Assembly (NCBI GenBank): GCA_013388675.1
Contig: JACAEW010000002.1
Span: forward strand, 1-34,652
Length of the DNA stretch: 34,652 nt
Direction: 5' to 3'
Origin: Syntrophaceae bacterium
Lineage (GTDB): Bacteria > Desulfobacterota > SM23-61
Positions within the stretch are counted from its first letter, which is position 1. Each line of letters opens with the position of its first letter. A program made the position numbers and the translations under genes. The notes beneath the pieces are model-generated. The model was not told where the DNA came from. It saw only the letters and a program-made list of their open reading frames with translations, and searched no databases. This document shows positions 15,901 to 25,110 of the stretch, one piece after another.

Positions 15901-17418
15901 ATGGCTGGAATCGGGTTTTGGTTGACGAAAAGGGAGCTGCTCCATGGGGATCGCGAGGCGGTGGTGGACGGACTGCGTCGGCTGAGCTACCGGGCGCTCA
16001 ACCGTCGGGTGAACCAACTGGCGCGCTCGCTCCAATCCATGGGTCTCAAGCAAGGAGACCGGATCGCGATCCTGGCTTACAACTGCCTGGAATATGTAGA
16101 AACGATCTTTGCCGCGGCCAAGTTGGGTTTGATTCTCGTGCCCTTAAACTGGCGCCTGGCGCCGGCGGAGCTGGCCTTCATCCTTTCGGACAGCACGACC
16201 GAAACGATTCTTTTTGACTCCGAGTTTGAAAAAACTGTCGAAACCCTCCGGAGCCAGACCCCGCTGCGGCGTTTCGTAACCTTCGGCGGAAAAGGGGTCA
16301 CCGGCGCAGTTCCTTACGAGAAGGCGCTGTCTTGCGAAGGGGACGAAGAGCCAGCACCCGATGGACCGGTGGACCTGGATTTGCCCCACATTATTATGTA
16401 TACTGCGGGCACAACGGGGAGGCCCAAAGGCGCCGTTCTAAGCCAGGGGGCCAGTTTCTACAACGCACTCAACATGTCTTTGTGCGTGGACCTGACCTCC
16501 CGGGACCGCACCCTGACGGTTCTGCCCATGTTCCACATCGGAGGGATCGGCCTATACACCTTGCCCACCCTTTTTCAGGGAGGAACGGTGGTCATCCAGC
16601 GATCCTTCGACCCCGGGGTGACCTTTCGTCTCATCGGGGAAGAAAAAATCGATGTTCTCTTCGGAGTTCCAGCGATCTTTCTTTTTTTGATTCAGAATCC
16701 GGGTTTCAAGTGCGGGGAAATGGCCCGCCTCAGGTCGGTCATGAGCGGAGGGGCGCCCTTGCCGGTGAGCCTGGTCCATCAATATAAGGAAGCGGGAATC
16801 ATCCTCCAGCAAGGTTTCGGCATGAGCGAGGCCGCCCCGGGGATTGCGGCCCTGGACCGGGACCGGGCCGTGGCCAAGGCGGGGTCCATCGGACGTCCGC
16901 TGTTCTACACGGAAGTCCGTATCGTGGACCCGCAGAACCGGGACCTCCCCCCCAACCGGGAGGGGGAACTCCTGATCCGCGGCCCCAACGTCATGCGGAA
17001 GTACTGGAACCGGCCCGAGGCCACGGCCGAGGCCTTCACCGACGGTTGGCTTCACACCGGAGACCTGGCCCGAATGGACGAGGAAGGCGACCTCTACATC
17101 GTGGACCGGAAGAAGGACATGTTTATATCCGGAGGGGAGAACGTTTACCCGGCGGAGGTGGAAAACGTCCTCTACGAGTTGCCCCAGGTGGGAGAAGCGG
17201 CGGTCATCGGAATCAAGGACCCAAAATGGGGCGAAGTCGGCCGTGCCGTGGTGGTGCTGAAATCCGGGCAAAAGCTGACCGAGGCCGAGGTCCTGGATTT
17301 CCTCAAAGGCAAGCTGGCCAAATTCAAGGTCCCCCGGAGCGTGGTCTTCGCGGACCAGTTGCCCCGGAACGCCGCGGGCAAGGTCCTGAAGAATGTTCTG
17401 CGGGAAAAGTACCCCTGA
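15901..17418 (+). CDS. Long/medium-chain or aryl acyl-CoA synthetase (AMP-binding)
   Basis: 505 aa adenylate-forming enzyme that activates a carboxylic acid to its CoA thioester via an acyl-AMP. The P-loop-like motif MYTAGTTGRPKG is at 166-177, FGMSEAAPG is the A5 motif, GWLHTGDLA the A7 motif, DRKKDMFISGGENVYPAE the hinge, and the catalytic lysine is K494 (NAAGKVLK). All core residues for both half-reactions are present. An agagggagaa site precedes the start. It heads the group that includes the Liv transporter, which suggests that the imported compound or its product is CoA-activated here. The exact acid is not predictable. Confidence 0.92.
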   Translation: MAGIGFWLTKRELLHGDREAVVDGLRRLSYRALNRRVNQLARSLQSMGLKQGDRIAILAYNCLEYVETIFAAAKLGLILVPLNWRLAPAELAFILSDSTTETILFDSEFEKTVETLRSQTPLRRFVTFGGKGVTGAVPYEKALSCEGDEEPAPDGPVDLDLPHIIMYTAGTTGRPKGAVLSQGASFYNALNMSLCVDLTSRDRTLTVLPMFHIGGIGLYTLPTLFQGGTVVIQRSFDPGVTFRLIGEEKIDVLFGVPAIFLFLIQNPGFKCGEMARLRSVMSGGAPLPVSLVHQYKEAGIILQQGFGMSEAAPGIAALDRDRAVAKAGSIGRPLFYTEVRIVDPQNRDLPPNREGELLIRGPNVMRKYWNRPEATAEAFTDGWLHTGDLARMDEEGDLYIVDRKKDMFISGGENVYPAEVENVLYELPQVGEAAVIGIKDPKWGEVGRAVVVLKSGQKLTEAEVLDFLKGKLAKFKVPRSVVFADQLPRNAAGKVLKNVLREKYP

Positions 17419-17617
17419 AAGTCCGCTTTACCCGGGTTTAGGATCCGGATAGAATTCAAATCGTCCCCAGGTTTCGGGCCTCGTTTTGGAGAAGGACGGG
17501 TTGCCGATTATCCCGAAACCGTTTATCCCGCTCCTCCGTTCCGGGAGCGGGCGCATAATTCAAGGTGGAAGAAATCCGGAAGGGAAGTTTAAAAAAATCC
17601 AAAGGAGGAGGTGCCGA

Positions 17618-18856
17618 ATGAAGCATTCCAAGTTTTTGTTGGCGGGCGTGGCCATCGCCTTTTCCATCCTAGTCCTGGCGCCGGCCGGATTCGCTCAGGG
17701 ACCCATCAAGCTGGGGGCCATTTTCCCCCTGGCCGACATCACCGGCGATCAGGGGGCCAAGGCCATGAAGCTGGCGGTGAAGGGGATCAACCAGGCCGGG
17801 GGGCTTCTCGGCCGCCAGGTGGAGTTGATCATCGTCGATGACGAAATGAAGGCGGAAAAAGGCGCGGCCGCCGTGGAGAAGCTGGTCACCGTGGACAAGG
17901 TGGATATCCTGGTGGGAGGCATGTCCAGCGGCGTTCACCTGGGCCAGATTCCCATCATGAAGAAATACGAGAAGATCACGGTGTGGATCGGAGCCGCCTC
18001 CTCCCGCTGCGAACAGGCCATGGGGCCGGTGGACTGGTACTTCCACCTCCACCCCTGGGACTATCAGCAGGGGGCAAGTTATATCGAGGGCTGGTCGGCC
18101 ATGGAAAAGAAGCGGCCGGAAGTGAAAATCGCAAAATGGTTCAGCGCCAATGAAGAAGGAGCTTTCGGCACGGCATCATTCAAAGCGGCTCAGGCGCTAT
18201 ATAAGGATTGGAAAGCCGCGAGCGGCCAACAGGTAACGATTGAAGGGGAATCTTTTAAGAGTGCGGCCCTCGGCGGCGGAGACTACCGCACCGTGCTGCG
18301 GCACGCCAAAGAGGCCAAACCGGACATCTTCCTCTGGACCGGGTACGATGCCGATGCCCTGCCGATCATGGAGCAGGCCAAGGAAGTCGGGTTCGCTCCC
18401 CCCATTTTCATCGGGTCCCCTCCCGGCTGGCCCATCGGCTTCGGAAAATCGCCCCTGGCCGAAGGGGTGACCCTTTACGGGATGTGGGCCCCCTCCATCA
18501 AGGAGGTCAGTGCGGTGAGCAAACATTTCTGGGATGCCTACAACAAGGAGTACAACCAGGAGCCCGCTACCTACTTCGCTCCCCTCGCGTACACCAACAT
18601 CTATTTTGTCGCCGAGGGCATCAAGAAAGCCAAGACCCTGGAGAAGACCGCCCTGATCAACGCGCTGCGGGAAACGAAGTATGTCTCCCCGGTGGGGGAG
18701 ACCCTTACCATCAGTCCCAGCCGGGTGGTCAAAAACCAGGGGTTCACCAAGCAGAAGATCCTCCAGTGGCAGAAAGGCGTTCAACAGGTCATCTGGCCGT
18801 TTGAGTTTTCCACGGCTCAGCTCGCGTATCCCTTTCCGCCGTGGGATAAAAGATAA
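17618..18856 (+). CDS. Liv-type ABC transporter substrate-binding protein
   Basis: 412 aa periplasmic binding protein (Peripla_BP_6). A signal peptide covers residues 1-26 (MKHSKFLLAG, hydrophobic core, GFA-QG). The mature protein begins PIKLGAIFPLADITGDQG and continues with the family pattern INQAGGLLGRQVELIIVDDE. The start is fixed by aaaggaggagg a few bases upstream; the open frame to 17486 has no signal. It is first of five transporter genes. A 7-bp stem lies just after its stop, as is common downstream of binding-protein genes that need more transcript than their permeases. It differs clearly from the binding protein at 219. Confidence 0.93.
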   Translation: MKHSKFLLAGVAIAFSILVLAPAGFAQGPIKLGAIFPLADITGDQGAKAMKLAVKGINQAGGLLGRQVELIIVDDEMKAEKGAAAVEKLVTVDKVDILVGGMSSGVHLGQIPIMKKYEKITVWIGAASSRCEQAMGPVDWYFHLHPWDYQQGASYIEGWSAMEKKRPEVKIAKWFSANEEGAFGTASFKAAQALYKDWKAASGQQVTIEGESFKSAALGGGDYRTVLRHAKEAKPDIFLWTGYDADALPIMEQAKEVGFAPPIFIGSPPGWPIGFGKSPLAEGVTLYGMWAPSIKEVSAVSKHFWDAYNKEYNQEPATYFAPLAYTNIYFVAEGIKKAKTLEKTALINALRETKYVSPVGETLTISPSRVVKNQGFTKQKILQWQKGVQQVIWPFEFSTAQLAYPFPPWDKR

Positions 18857-18863
18857 AGGGGAG

Positions 18864-18916
18864 AGGGGAATATTTTTAGCTGAATCAATTTCCCCTTCCT
18901 GGTTCGGGGAGGGGTA
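18864..18916 (+). other. Intercistronic hairpin(s) after the binding-protein gene
   Basis: aggggaa (18864-18870) pairs perfectly with ttcccct (18890-18896) around a 19-base loop. The same cccc strand could instead pair with ggggagggg just downstream, so two exclusive folds exist. No T-run follows. Probably a transcript-stabilising or partial-termination element. Confidence 0.45.
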
Positions 18917-19025
18917 AAGCGAAGGGGGATTCCTTGATGGGGTAGGTCCTTAAGAAATCTCCGCAAGGACCGCGCCCACCGATGGTTTCCTGCGAAAGGG
19001 ACAGGGCAGAACACCGGAGTCGGCC

Positions 19026-19961
19026 ATGCGCCTAATCAGCAAAATGAAACAAGGCAATTATCAGATCGCCGTGATCAGCCTGGCCCTGATCGTGGTCCTC
19101 GGCCCCTGGAAGCCTCACGTGCTCGTCGAAGGCTTCCAGAGGGCCTGCCTGTATGCGGCGATCGCCCTTCCTATGGCCCTCATTTTAGGCATTGTGGGGA
19201 TCATCAACCTGGCTCATGGAAATTACATGATGCTGGGGGCGTACTTTTCCTACAGCCTAAACGTATACATGGGAATGGACCCGCTGGTCGCCATCGGACC
19301 GTCCCTGATCGCTTTTTTCCTGATCGGAGTGGCCAGCTACCGGGCCATCATTAAGTACGTCCTGGGAACCCCGGAGCTCAACCAGTTGTTATTGACCTTC
19401 GGGCTGGCCATGGTGCTGGAACAATTCGCCAACCTGATATGGACCTCCCGGCCCATCAAGTTACCCTTGTCCTATGTTTCAGCCTCGGCCACCATCGGGT
19501 CCTTTACCTTCGGGACTTATGAATTCATCTACGTGGCCGTCGCGGGGGTCGTGCTGGCGGGGCTCCAAATGTTCCTGAAACGGACCCGCATGGGACAGGC
19601 TGCCCTGGCGGTGGGGCAGAACCCCCGGGGAGCCAAACTGGTGGGGATCCACGTGGACCGGACCTACCTTTTGATCTTCAGCCTATCCATCGCCCTGATC
19701 GGAGCCATGGGTGCGATCTTCATGACCCGCCATTCCATCTTTCCTCTGGTGGGGGGAGCCTTTACCATGAAGTCTTTCTGCCTGATCGCCATGGCGGGCA
19801 TAGGGAATCTCATGGGAATCCTCTGGTGCAGCCTGATCCTGGGGCTGGCGGAGAACTTCGTCCTCTCCTTCCGGGGATATGCGGGCTGGGCGGACATTCT
19901 CTTCTTCGCCCTCATCGTTCTGGTGATCATGGTCCGCTCCCATCAGAGGGAGGTGAAATGA
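19026..19961 (+). CDS. livH: Branched-chain-type ABC transporter permease LivH
   Basis: 311 aa inner-membrane permease, one of the pair forming the translocation path. Multiple hydrophobic helices run the whole length. Family signatures are LILGIVGIINLAHGNYMMLGAY near residue 55-75 and the ATPase-coupling loop with GQNPRGAKLVGIHVDRTYLLIF. The ATG is preceded by an accggag site. It overlaps livM by four bases (ATGA). Confidence 0.93.
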   Translation: MRLISKMKQGNYQIAVISLALIVVLGPWKPHVLVEGFQRACLYAAIALPMALILGIVGIINLAHGNYMMLGAYFSYSLNVYMGMDPLVAIGPSLIAFFLIGVASYRAIIKYVLGTPELNQLLLTFGLAMVLEQFANLIWTSRPIKLPLSYVSASATIGSFTFGTYEFIYVAVAGVVLAGLQMFLKRTRMGQAALAVGQNPRGAKLVGIHVDRTYLLIFSLSIALIGAMGAIFMTRHSIFPLVGGAFTMKSFCLIAMAGIGNLMGILWCSLILGLAENFVLSFRGYAGWADILFFALIVLVIMVRSHQREVK

Positions 19962-20884
19962 AAGGATCGAACCCCTTTTTCCCCTTGATTGTCCTCGCGG
20001 TCCTCTTCTCTCTTCCTTTCTACACGGGGGTCTATGTCCTCAACGTGATGGGCATCATCCTGATCTACATGGCCCTGGCGCTTAGCTGGGACATGCTGCT
20101 CCGGTCGGGGCAGATCTCCTTCGGCATGGCCGGCTTTTTCGGGGTGGGGGGATACGGGGCCGCGCTTCTTTTCCTGAACACGGGGGTGCATCCCCTGGTG
20201 AGCATCGTTCTGGGGGGACTGCTGGCGGGGGTCCTCGCCTGGCTCATCGGTTCGGCGGTCCTTCAGCTTCGGGGCATGTACTTCGCCATCGTGACCCTGG
20301 CCCTGGCGGAGATTTTCCGGGTGATCGTTAGGAACCTGCCCGACCTCACCGGGGGGCCGGAGGGCACGATTCTTCCCCAGGCGGTTTTCGCCGGGAATTC
20401 GACCTACACCTACTGGCTGGTTCTGGGCGTAGCCGCTCTGAGCGTGGCGGTCTCCGAGGTCTTCCGGCACACCCGGACCCATTTTGCCCTCACCTCCATC
20501 CGCAACGATGAAATCGTGGCCAAGTCGAGCGGGATCGACGTGTTTAAATACCTGGTGTTTCTCTTTGCGGTGACCTCCGCCATCCAGGGCATCACCGGCG
20601 GAGCCTATGCCCACATCTACGGCTTCGTTTCGCCGGAAGGGAGTTTTTCCATCGATTTTACCCTTCTGCCCATTGCCATGGCCCTTCTGGGGGGGATGCA
20701 TTCCACCTGGGGCCCGGTGGTGGGGGCGGTGGTGCTGGGGGGGGTCTCGGAGTTCCTGAAGCTGCAGATTCCCTACGGACATCTCATGGTGTACGGGATC
20801 ATCATCATTGCGGCCATCCTGTTTTTCCCGCAAGGGATCGTGGGAACCCTGGGACCCCGAATGAAAAAGACGGGCAGTCATTAA
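19958..20884 (+). CDS. livM: Branched-chain-type ABC transporter permease LivM
   Basis: 308 aa second permease. Typical LivM features: LSWDMLLRSGQISFGMAGFFGVGGYGAA in the early helices, LRGMYFAIVTLALAEIFRVI, and the coupling segment ALTSIRNDEIVAKSSGIDVFKYL. The start at 19958 follows a strong agggaggtga site and overlaps the livH stop. The livG gene starts 12 bases after the stop. Confidence 0.93.
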   Translation: MKGSNPFFPLIVLAVLFSLPFYTGVYVLNVMGIILIYMALALSWDMLLRSGQISFGMAGFFGVGGYGAALLFLNTGVHPLVSIVLGGLLAGVLAWLIGSAVLQLRGMYFAIVTLALAEIFRVIVRNLPDLTGGPEGTILPQAVFAGNSTYTYWLVLGVAALSVAVSEVFRHTRTHFALTSIRNDEIVAKSSGIDVFKYLVFLFAVTSAIQGITGGAYAHIYGFVSPEGSFSIDFTLLPIAMALLGGMHSTWGPVVGAVVLGGVSEFLKLQIPYGHLMVYGIIIIAAILFFPQGIVGTLGPRMKKTGSH

Positions 20885-20896
20885 AAGGTACACCCC

Positions 20897-21613
20897 ATGG
20901 AGATTTTAAAGACCGAGAGGTTAACCAGGCACTTCGGCGGGCTGGCCGCCCTGTCCGGGGTCAGCATCGAGTTCCGGGACAACGAGATCCTGGGGATCAT
21001 CGGCCCGAACGGGGCGGGGAAGACGACCTTGATCAACGTCATCGCCGGCATCTACCTTCCCACGGAGGGCAAAATCTTTTTTGAGGGCCAGGACATAAGC
21101 GGGGTGCCGGCCCACCGAAGGTGCCACTTGGGCATCGGGCGGACCTTCCAGCTGGTGAGGCCCCTTCCGGGCCTCAGCCTGGTGGAGAACGTCATGGTGG
21201 GGGCGCTCTTCGGGAAGGGGCTGGCCCAAAAGGAAGCCCGGAGAAAGGCGGAAGAACTGTGCGGGTTCCTCGGACTCGCCGACCTCGACCGGGACATCGG
21301 CCGGATGACCGCTCTGGAAATCAAGAAGATGGAGATCGCCCATGCCCTGGCCACGCAACCCAAGCTTCTTTTCCTGGATGAGGTCATGGCCGGGCTGAAC
21401 AGCGAGGAGACCATGGAGATGATCGACCTGGTGAGAAAGATACACCGCCAGGGTATGACCATCGGGATTGTCGAGCATGTAATGAGGGTCATCCGGGAGT
21501 TGACGGACCGGGTGGTCGTCCTGGATTGGGGGGAGGTCATCGCCGAAGGCCCCTACGGGGAGGTCTCCAACGACCCGAAGGTGATTACGGCCTACCTGGG
21601 CGAGGAAGCGTGA
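20897..21613 (+). CDS. livG: ABC transporter ATP-binding protein LivG
   Basis: 238 aa ATPase. Walker A GPNGAGKTT at 36-44, Q-loop near FQLVRPL, Walker B FLDEVMAGL with D161/E162, and the switch His H194. The ABC signature, normally LSGGQ or LPYGQQ, is MTALEIKKMEIAHA (137-150) with no glycine; a Liv subgroup has the related LTLAxRKRLExARAL, so it is probably functional. The C-terminal DPKVITAYLGEEA is the Liv-type end (BCA_ABC_TP_C). The last base of its stop is the first base of the livF ATG. Confidence 0.93.
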   Translation: MEILKTERLTRHFGGLAALSGVSIEFRDNEILGIIGPNGAGKTTLINVIAGIYLPTEGKIFFEGQDISGVPAHRRCHLGIGRTFQLVRPLPGLSLVENVMVGALFGKGLAQKEARRKAEELCGFLGLADLDRDIGRMTALEIKKMEIAHALATQPKLLFLDEVMAGLNSEETMEMIDLVRKIHRQGMTIGIVEHVMRVIRELTDRVVVLDWGEVIAEGPYGEVSNDPKVITAYLGEEA

Positions 21614-22314
21614 TGCTGGCGGTTGAAAATATCAATATCTTTTACGGCAAACTGCACATCCTCTGGGACCTTTCCCTGAGGGTGGGGAAAGAATCCGTCG
21701 GGCTCTTCGGGCCGAACGGGGCCGGGAAAACAACCCTGATCAATGCCGTCCTGGGACTGGTTAAGCCGGTGAGCGGGGGCGTTCAGTTTGAGGGCGAGAC
21801 CCTTCTTCCCCTGGAAACCTTCCAGAGGATCCGTCGGGGGATTTCCGTGGTTCCCCAGGAGAGGGAGCTTTTTCCGCTGATGACCGTCCTGGAAAACCTG
21901 CGGTCCGGGGCGGCGTACATTCCCGAAGCCAGGGGGAAGATCCAGGAAAACCTGGATGCGGTATTCGGGGTCTTTCCCGCGCTCAAAGGGCGGCTAAAAC
22001 AGCCGGCCGGAACCTTGAGCGGAGGAGGGCAGCGGATGCTGGCCATCGGCCGGGCCCTCATGGCCGGCCCGAAGCTGCTGATCCTCGATGAGCCCTCTTG
22101 CGGGCTGCAGCCATCCCTGGTCTCGGACCTCTTTCACCGGCTGAAGGAAATCAAGGAAAGAGTATCCCTTCTCATCGCCGAACAGAACGTCCGCCAGTGC
22201 CTCAAATCCATCGACCGCGGCTACGTCATCGAAAACGGCAAGATCGTCTTGGAACAAAAAGCCGGGGACCTGGCGGGGAATGACCACATCCGCAGGTCCT
22301 ATCTGGGAATCTAG
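21613..22314 (+). CDS. livF: ABC transporter ATP-binding protein LivF
   Basis: 233 aa ATPase partnering LivG. Walker A GPNGAGKTT at 33-41, VPQERELFPLMTVLENL, signature LSGGGQRMLAIGRAL at 135 on (one glycine more than the usual LSGGQ), Walker B LILDEPSCGL with D159/E160. The C-terminus HIRRSYLGI is the typical LivF end. Start chosen at the ATG overlapping the livG stop; the preceding codon is a GTG that could serve instead. Confidence 0.92.
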   Translation: MLAVENINIFYGKLHILWDLSLRVGKESVGLFGPNGAGKTTLINAVLGLVKPVSGGVQFEGETLLPLETFQRIRRGISVVPQERELFPLMTVLENLRSGAAYIPEARGKIQENLDAVFGVFPALKGRLKQPAGTLSGGGQRMLAIGRALMAGPKLLILDEPSCGLQPSLVSDLFHRLKEIKERVSLLIAEQNVRQCLKSIDRGYVIENGKIVLEQKAGDLAGNDHIRRSYLGI

Positions 22315-22436
22315 GTACGGGAGAGATACGGGATACCGGATCCTCGAAGCTGGATGAATCCATCAGGCATCCGCTATCCAGTATCCGGCATGCAGAATCC
22401 AGGATCGTTGTCAGACCTTTTTCTAGGGGAGTTTTC
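22315..22436. repeat. Short spacer with atccggaat-type repeated words
   Basis: gataccggatcc, gcatccgctatccagtatcc, ggcatgcagaatccagg: another instance of 7-10-base quasi-periodic words, of the same kind as at 1-200 and 6870. The ribosome site aggggag for the next gene is at the end. Confidence 0.45.
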
Positions 22437-23483
22437 ATGGCCGATCCCCGCGCCCAAGCCGGCATCCTCAGCCTGGCCGCTTACATCCCCAGGACCTACC
22501 ATAACGCCGAATACATTGCCGCCCACTCGGATACCCCGGCGGAGATCATTCGAACCAAACTGGGTTGGTACCAGAAAACCGTCCCCGGGCCGGAGGACCA
22601 CACCGTGGCCATGGGACTGAAAGCGGCGCGAAAGGCGCTTTATTACTCCGGCTTGAAGCCATCGGACATTGACCTGGTGATCTGGAGCGGGGAAGAAGTC
22701 AAGGAGTACCGAAGCTGGCCTGTGGGGCCCAAGATCCAGAAGGAATTGGGGCTGAAAAAGGCCTGGTCCTTCGACATGCAGCAGCGCTGCGGCACGACCC
22801 TGGTGGCCCTAAAGCTGGCCAGGGACATGATCCGGGGCGACGATTCCATCCAGAACGTCCTCATCGCCACGGGCTACCGCAACAGCGACCTTATCGACTA
22901 TGAAAACCCGCGCCTCCGCTGGATGTACTACCTGGCGGCCGGGGGGGCGGCCTGCATTGTTCAGCGGGATTTCCCCAAGAACCGGATCCTGGAGGGCCAT
23001 TTCATGAGCGACGGGACTTTTGCTCACGACGTGTACGTCCCGGCCGGGGGGGCCGCCCAACCCATGACTGCCGAACTTTTGGAGAAACGCAGGCAGTACC
23101 TGGAGGTCTTCGACCCCGAGGGAATGAAGGATCGGCTGGAGAAAGTATCGCTCTCTAACTGGCTCTTCTGCATCGACAAGGCTCTGGAAAAAAGCGGATA
23201 TTCCCGGAAAGACGTGGCCTACTTGGACACTCTTTTGATCAAGCGGAGCGCCCATGATGCCCTCCTGAGGGAACTGGGGCTGAAGGCCCATCAAACCCGT
23301 TACCTCGCCGAGTTCGGCCACCATGGCCAGAATGACCAGATTCTCTCCCTGGAACTGGCGATCGAGGAAGGACGAATCCAGGATGGGGACCTCATTCTTA
23401 TGATCTCTGCGGGCATCGGCTATGCCTGGGACGCACTGGTGGTCCAGTGGGGCGAAAAAAGAAAGGGCCAGGGAGGCGGGTAA
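22437..23483 (+). CDS. KASIII/thiolase-like protein with active-site Cys
   Basis: 348 aa protein of the FabH/KASIII-like thiolase superfamily, which makes or breaks C-C bonds on acyl thioesters. C118 in WSFDMQQRCGTT sits five residues after the conserved FD, exactly where FabH has its nucleophile (FDLSAAC). By hand alignment the FabH His (HQAN) falls at L267, and the Asn motif GNTSAA is replaced by GHHGQND (294-300). The C-terminus ISAGIGYAWDALVVQWG is a clear family end. The gene is back to back with the CoA ligase gene (TAA directly followed by ATG) and has a diverged partner at 25111. Reaction unknown: condensation, thiolysis or acyl transfer. Confidence 0.82.
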   Translation: MADPRAQAGILSLAAYIPRTYHNAEYIAAHSDTPAEIIRTKLGWYQKTVPGPEDHTVAMGLKAARKALYYSGLKPSDIDLVIWSGEEVKEYRSWPVGPKIQKELGLKKAWSFDMQQRCGTTLVALKLARDMIRGDDSIQNVLIATGYRNSDLIDYENPRLRWMYYLAAGGAACIVQRDFPKNRILEGHFMSDGTFAHDVYVPAGGAAQPMTAELLEKRRQYLEVFDPEGMKDRLEKVSLSNWLFCIDKALEKSGYSRKDVAYLDTLLIKRSAHDALLRELGLKAHQTRYLAEFGHHGQNDQILSLELAIEEGRIQDGDLILMISAGIGYAWDALVVQWGEKRKGQGGG

Positions 23484-25004
23484 ATGCTTTACGGAGACTG
23501 GATCGGCCGCCATGGGAGAAGCTGCCCCGACCGGGAGGCCTTGGTGGATATCATCGGGAACCGCCGCTACACCTATGGCCAATGGGCGAAAGACGTCTAC
23601 CGGATGGTCCATTTCCTGATATCCCTGGGAATCCAGGAGGGGGATCGAGTGGCCGTGCTCTCCTTCAACCGGCTGGAATACTTGACCCTCTTTTTTGCTA
23701 CCAGTCGCCTGGGGGCCATCCTTGTGCCGCTGAACACCCGCCTGGCCCCGAGAGAGTTCACCTACTACCTGGAAGACTCCAGCCCCATAGCCCTTTTCTT
23801 CGACCAGGACCATCAGGCAATCGTAGAGAAGATGAAAATGACGATGTCGATTGAGCATCCCGTATGCTTCGACCGGAACGAGGCCGTGGGCCGGAGCCTG
23901 GCTTTTCTGTGGGAGAACTTGTCGCCGGAGGCACCCCCGGAGGTGGACCACGAACCGAATGACCCCCAGTTTATCATCTATACTTCGGGGACGACCGGAT
24001 ATCCCAAGGGGGTCGTCCAGACCTACGGAATGATCACCTGGAATGCAATCAATACGAATATCGGGTGGGGGCTTCGCCCGGAGGACCGAACGGTCCTTCA
24101 TTCCTCCCTTTTTTACACGGCGGGATGGAACGTCTTCACCCTTCCCCTGATTCATCTCCGGGCGACGAACGTCCTGGTCAAAGGCTTCGACGCCGATTTG
24201 ATCCTGGACCTGATCGCGAGGGAACGGCTGACCCTTTTCTTTGGGGTCCCCACCATGTTTCAGATGCTTCTCGAATCCCCCCGCTTCGACCGCACCGACT
24301 TTTCCTCCATCCGCTTCCTGGTTTCGGGAGGGGCTCCCCTGCCGAAAAAAATCATCGAACAATACCAGGCCCGAAAAGGAATCCGACTGTGGGAAGGTTT
24401 CGGGCTGACCGAGGTGGGCCCCAATAACTTCATGGCCAACGGAAAACCCGGGACCGTGGGGAACCCCATGCCCCACGTGGACGTGAAGGTGGTCGATTCT
24501 CAGGGGAGAGAAGTCCCTCGGGGGCAGGAAGGGGAGCTGCTCCTTCGCGGCGACCACGTGTGCGGCGGCTACTGGAGAAAACCCGAAGAGACAGCGGAGG
24601 CCATCCGCGGGGGATGGTTCCACACGGGGGATTTGGCCCGGATGGACGAGGACGGCCACGTGGCCATCGTGGGACGGAAAAGGGACATGATCATCTCCGG
24701 GGGAATCAACATCTACCCGGCTGAGGTGGAACGGGCGATCGAAAACCATCCGGCAGTAGCGGCAGCCGCGGTCATCGGGGTTCCTGACGAAAAGTGGGGG
24801 GAGGTGGGCAAGGCGTTTTTGGAGATGAAGCCGGGGGAAAAGATTACCCTCGAAGAGCTTCAGGCCTTCCTCGGCGAGCGCCTGGGGAAATACAAGATCC
24901 CCAAGTACGCGGTCCTGGTGAAGGAATTACCCCGGACCCCGGCCTCGGGAAAGATTCAAAAGTTCATTCTCAAGGAGAAGCACGGAAAAGCGGATAACGA
25001 ATAA
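23484..25004 (+). CDS. Acyl-CoA synthetase (AMP-binding)
   Basis: 506 aa adenylate-forming CoA ligase. IYTSGTTGYPKG at 165-176, GFGLTEVGPNNF (A5), GWFHTGDLARMDEDG (A7), GRKRDMIISGGINIYPAEVE hinge and catalytic K490 (PASGKIQK). It resembles the enzyme at 15901 in length and layout but is clearly diverged, so the two probably activate different acids. It is placed between the two KASIII-like genes and touches the first, with a gggaggcggg ribosome site inside that gene's end. An OleC-like beta-lactone synthetase role was considered but cannot be told apart by eye. Confidence 0.9.
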   Translation: MLYGDWIGRHGRSCPDREALVDIIGNRRYTYGQWAKDVYRMVHFLISLGIQEGDRVAVLSFNRLEYLTLFFATSRLGAILVPLNTRLAPREFTYYLEDSSPIALFFDQDHQAIVEKMKMTMSIEHPVCFDRNEAVGRSLAFLWENLSPEAPPEVDHEPNDPQFIIYTSGTTGYPKGVVQTYGMITWNAINTNIGWGLRPEDRTVLHSSLFYTAGWNVFTLPLIHLRATNVLVKGFDADLILDLIARERLTLFFGVPTMFQMLLESPRFDRTDFSSIRFLVSGGAPLPKKIIEQYQARKGIRLWEGFGLTEVGPNNFMANGKPGTVGNPMPHVDVKVVDSQGREVPRGQEGELLLRGDHVCGGYWRKPEETAEAIRGGWFHTGDLARMDEDGHVAIVGRKRDMIISGGINIYPAEVERAIENHPAVAAAAVIGVPDEKWGEVGKAFLEMKPGEKITLEELQAFLGERLGKYKIPKYAVLVKELPRTPASGKIQKFILKEKHGKADNE

Positions 25005-25110
25005 GGAAGTTTCGAGTTGCAAGTTTCGGGTTTCAAGTTCAAAAAGAACATAAAAAACGTTGCCCGTTATCGGTTAGAATCCTTTGTCGAAAACCATCGC
25101 CAGGTTTCCT
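25005..25110. repeat. Spacer with gtttcgagttgcaagtttcg words
   Basis: gtttcgagttgcaagtttcg and ggtttcaagttc form a short run of near repeats, again quasi-periodic at about 8-9 bases, in front of the second KASIII-like gene. Confidence 0.45.

Noticed and set aside
22809-24749. A 646-codon open frame on the minus strand
   Set aside because: It lies antisense to the well-supported KASIII-like and CoA ligase genes, has no recognisable domain, and is rich in Gly/His/Arg/Pro as expected from a shadow of GC-rich coding sequence.
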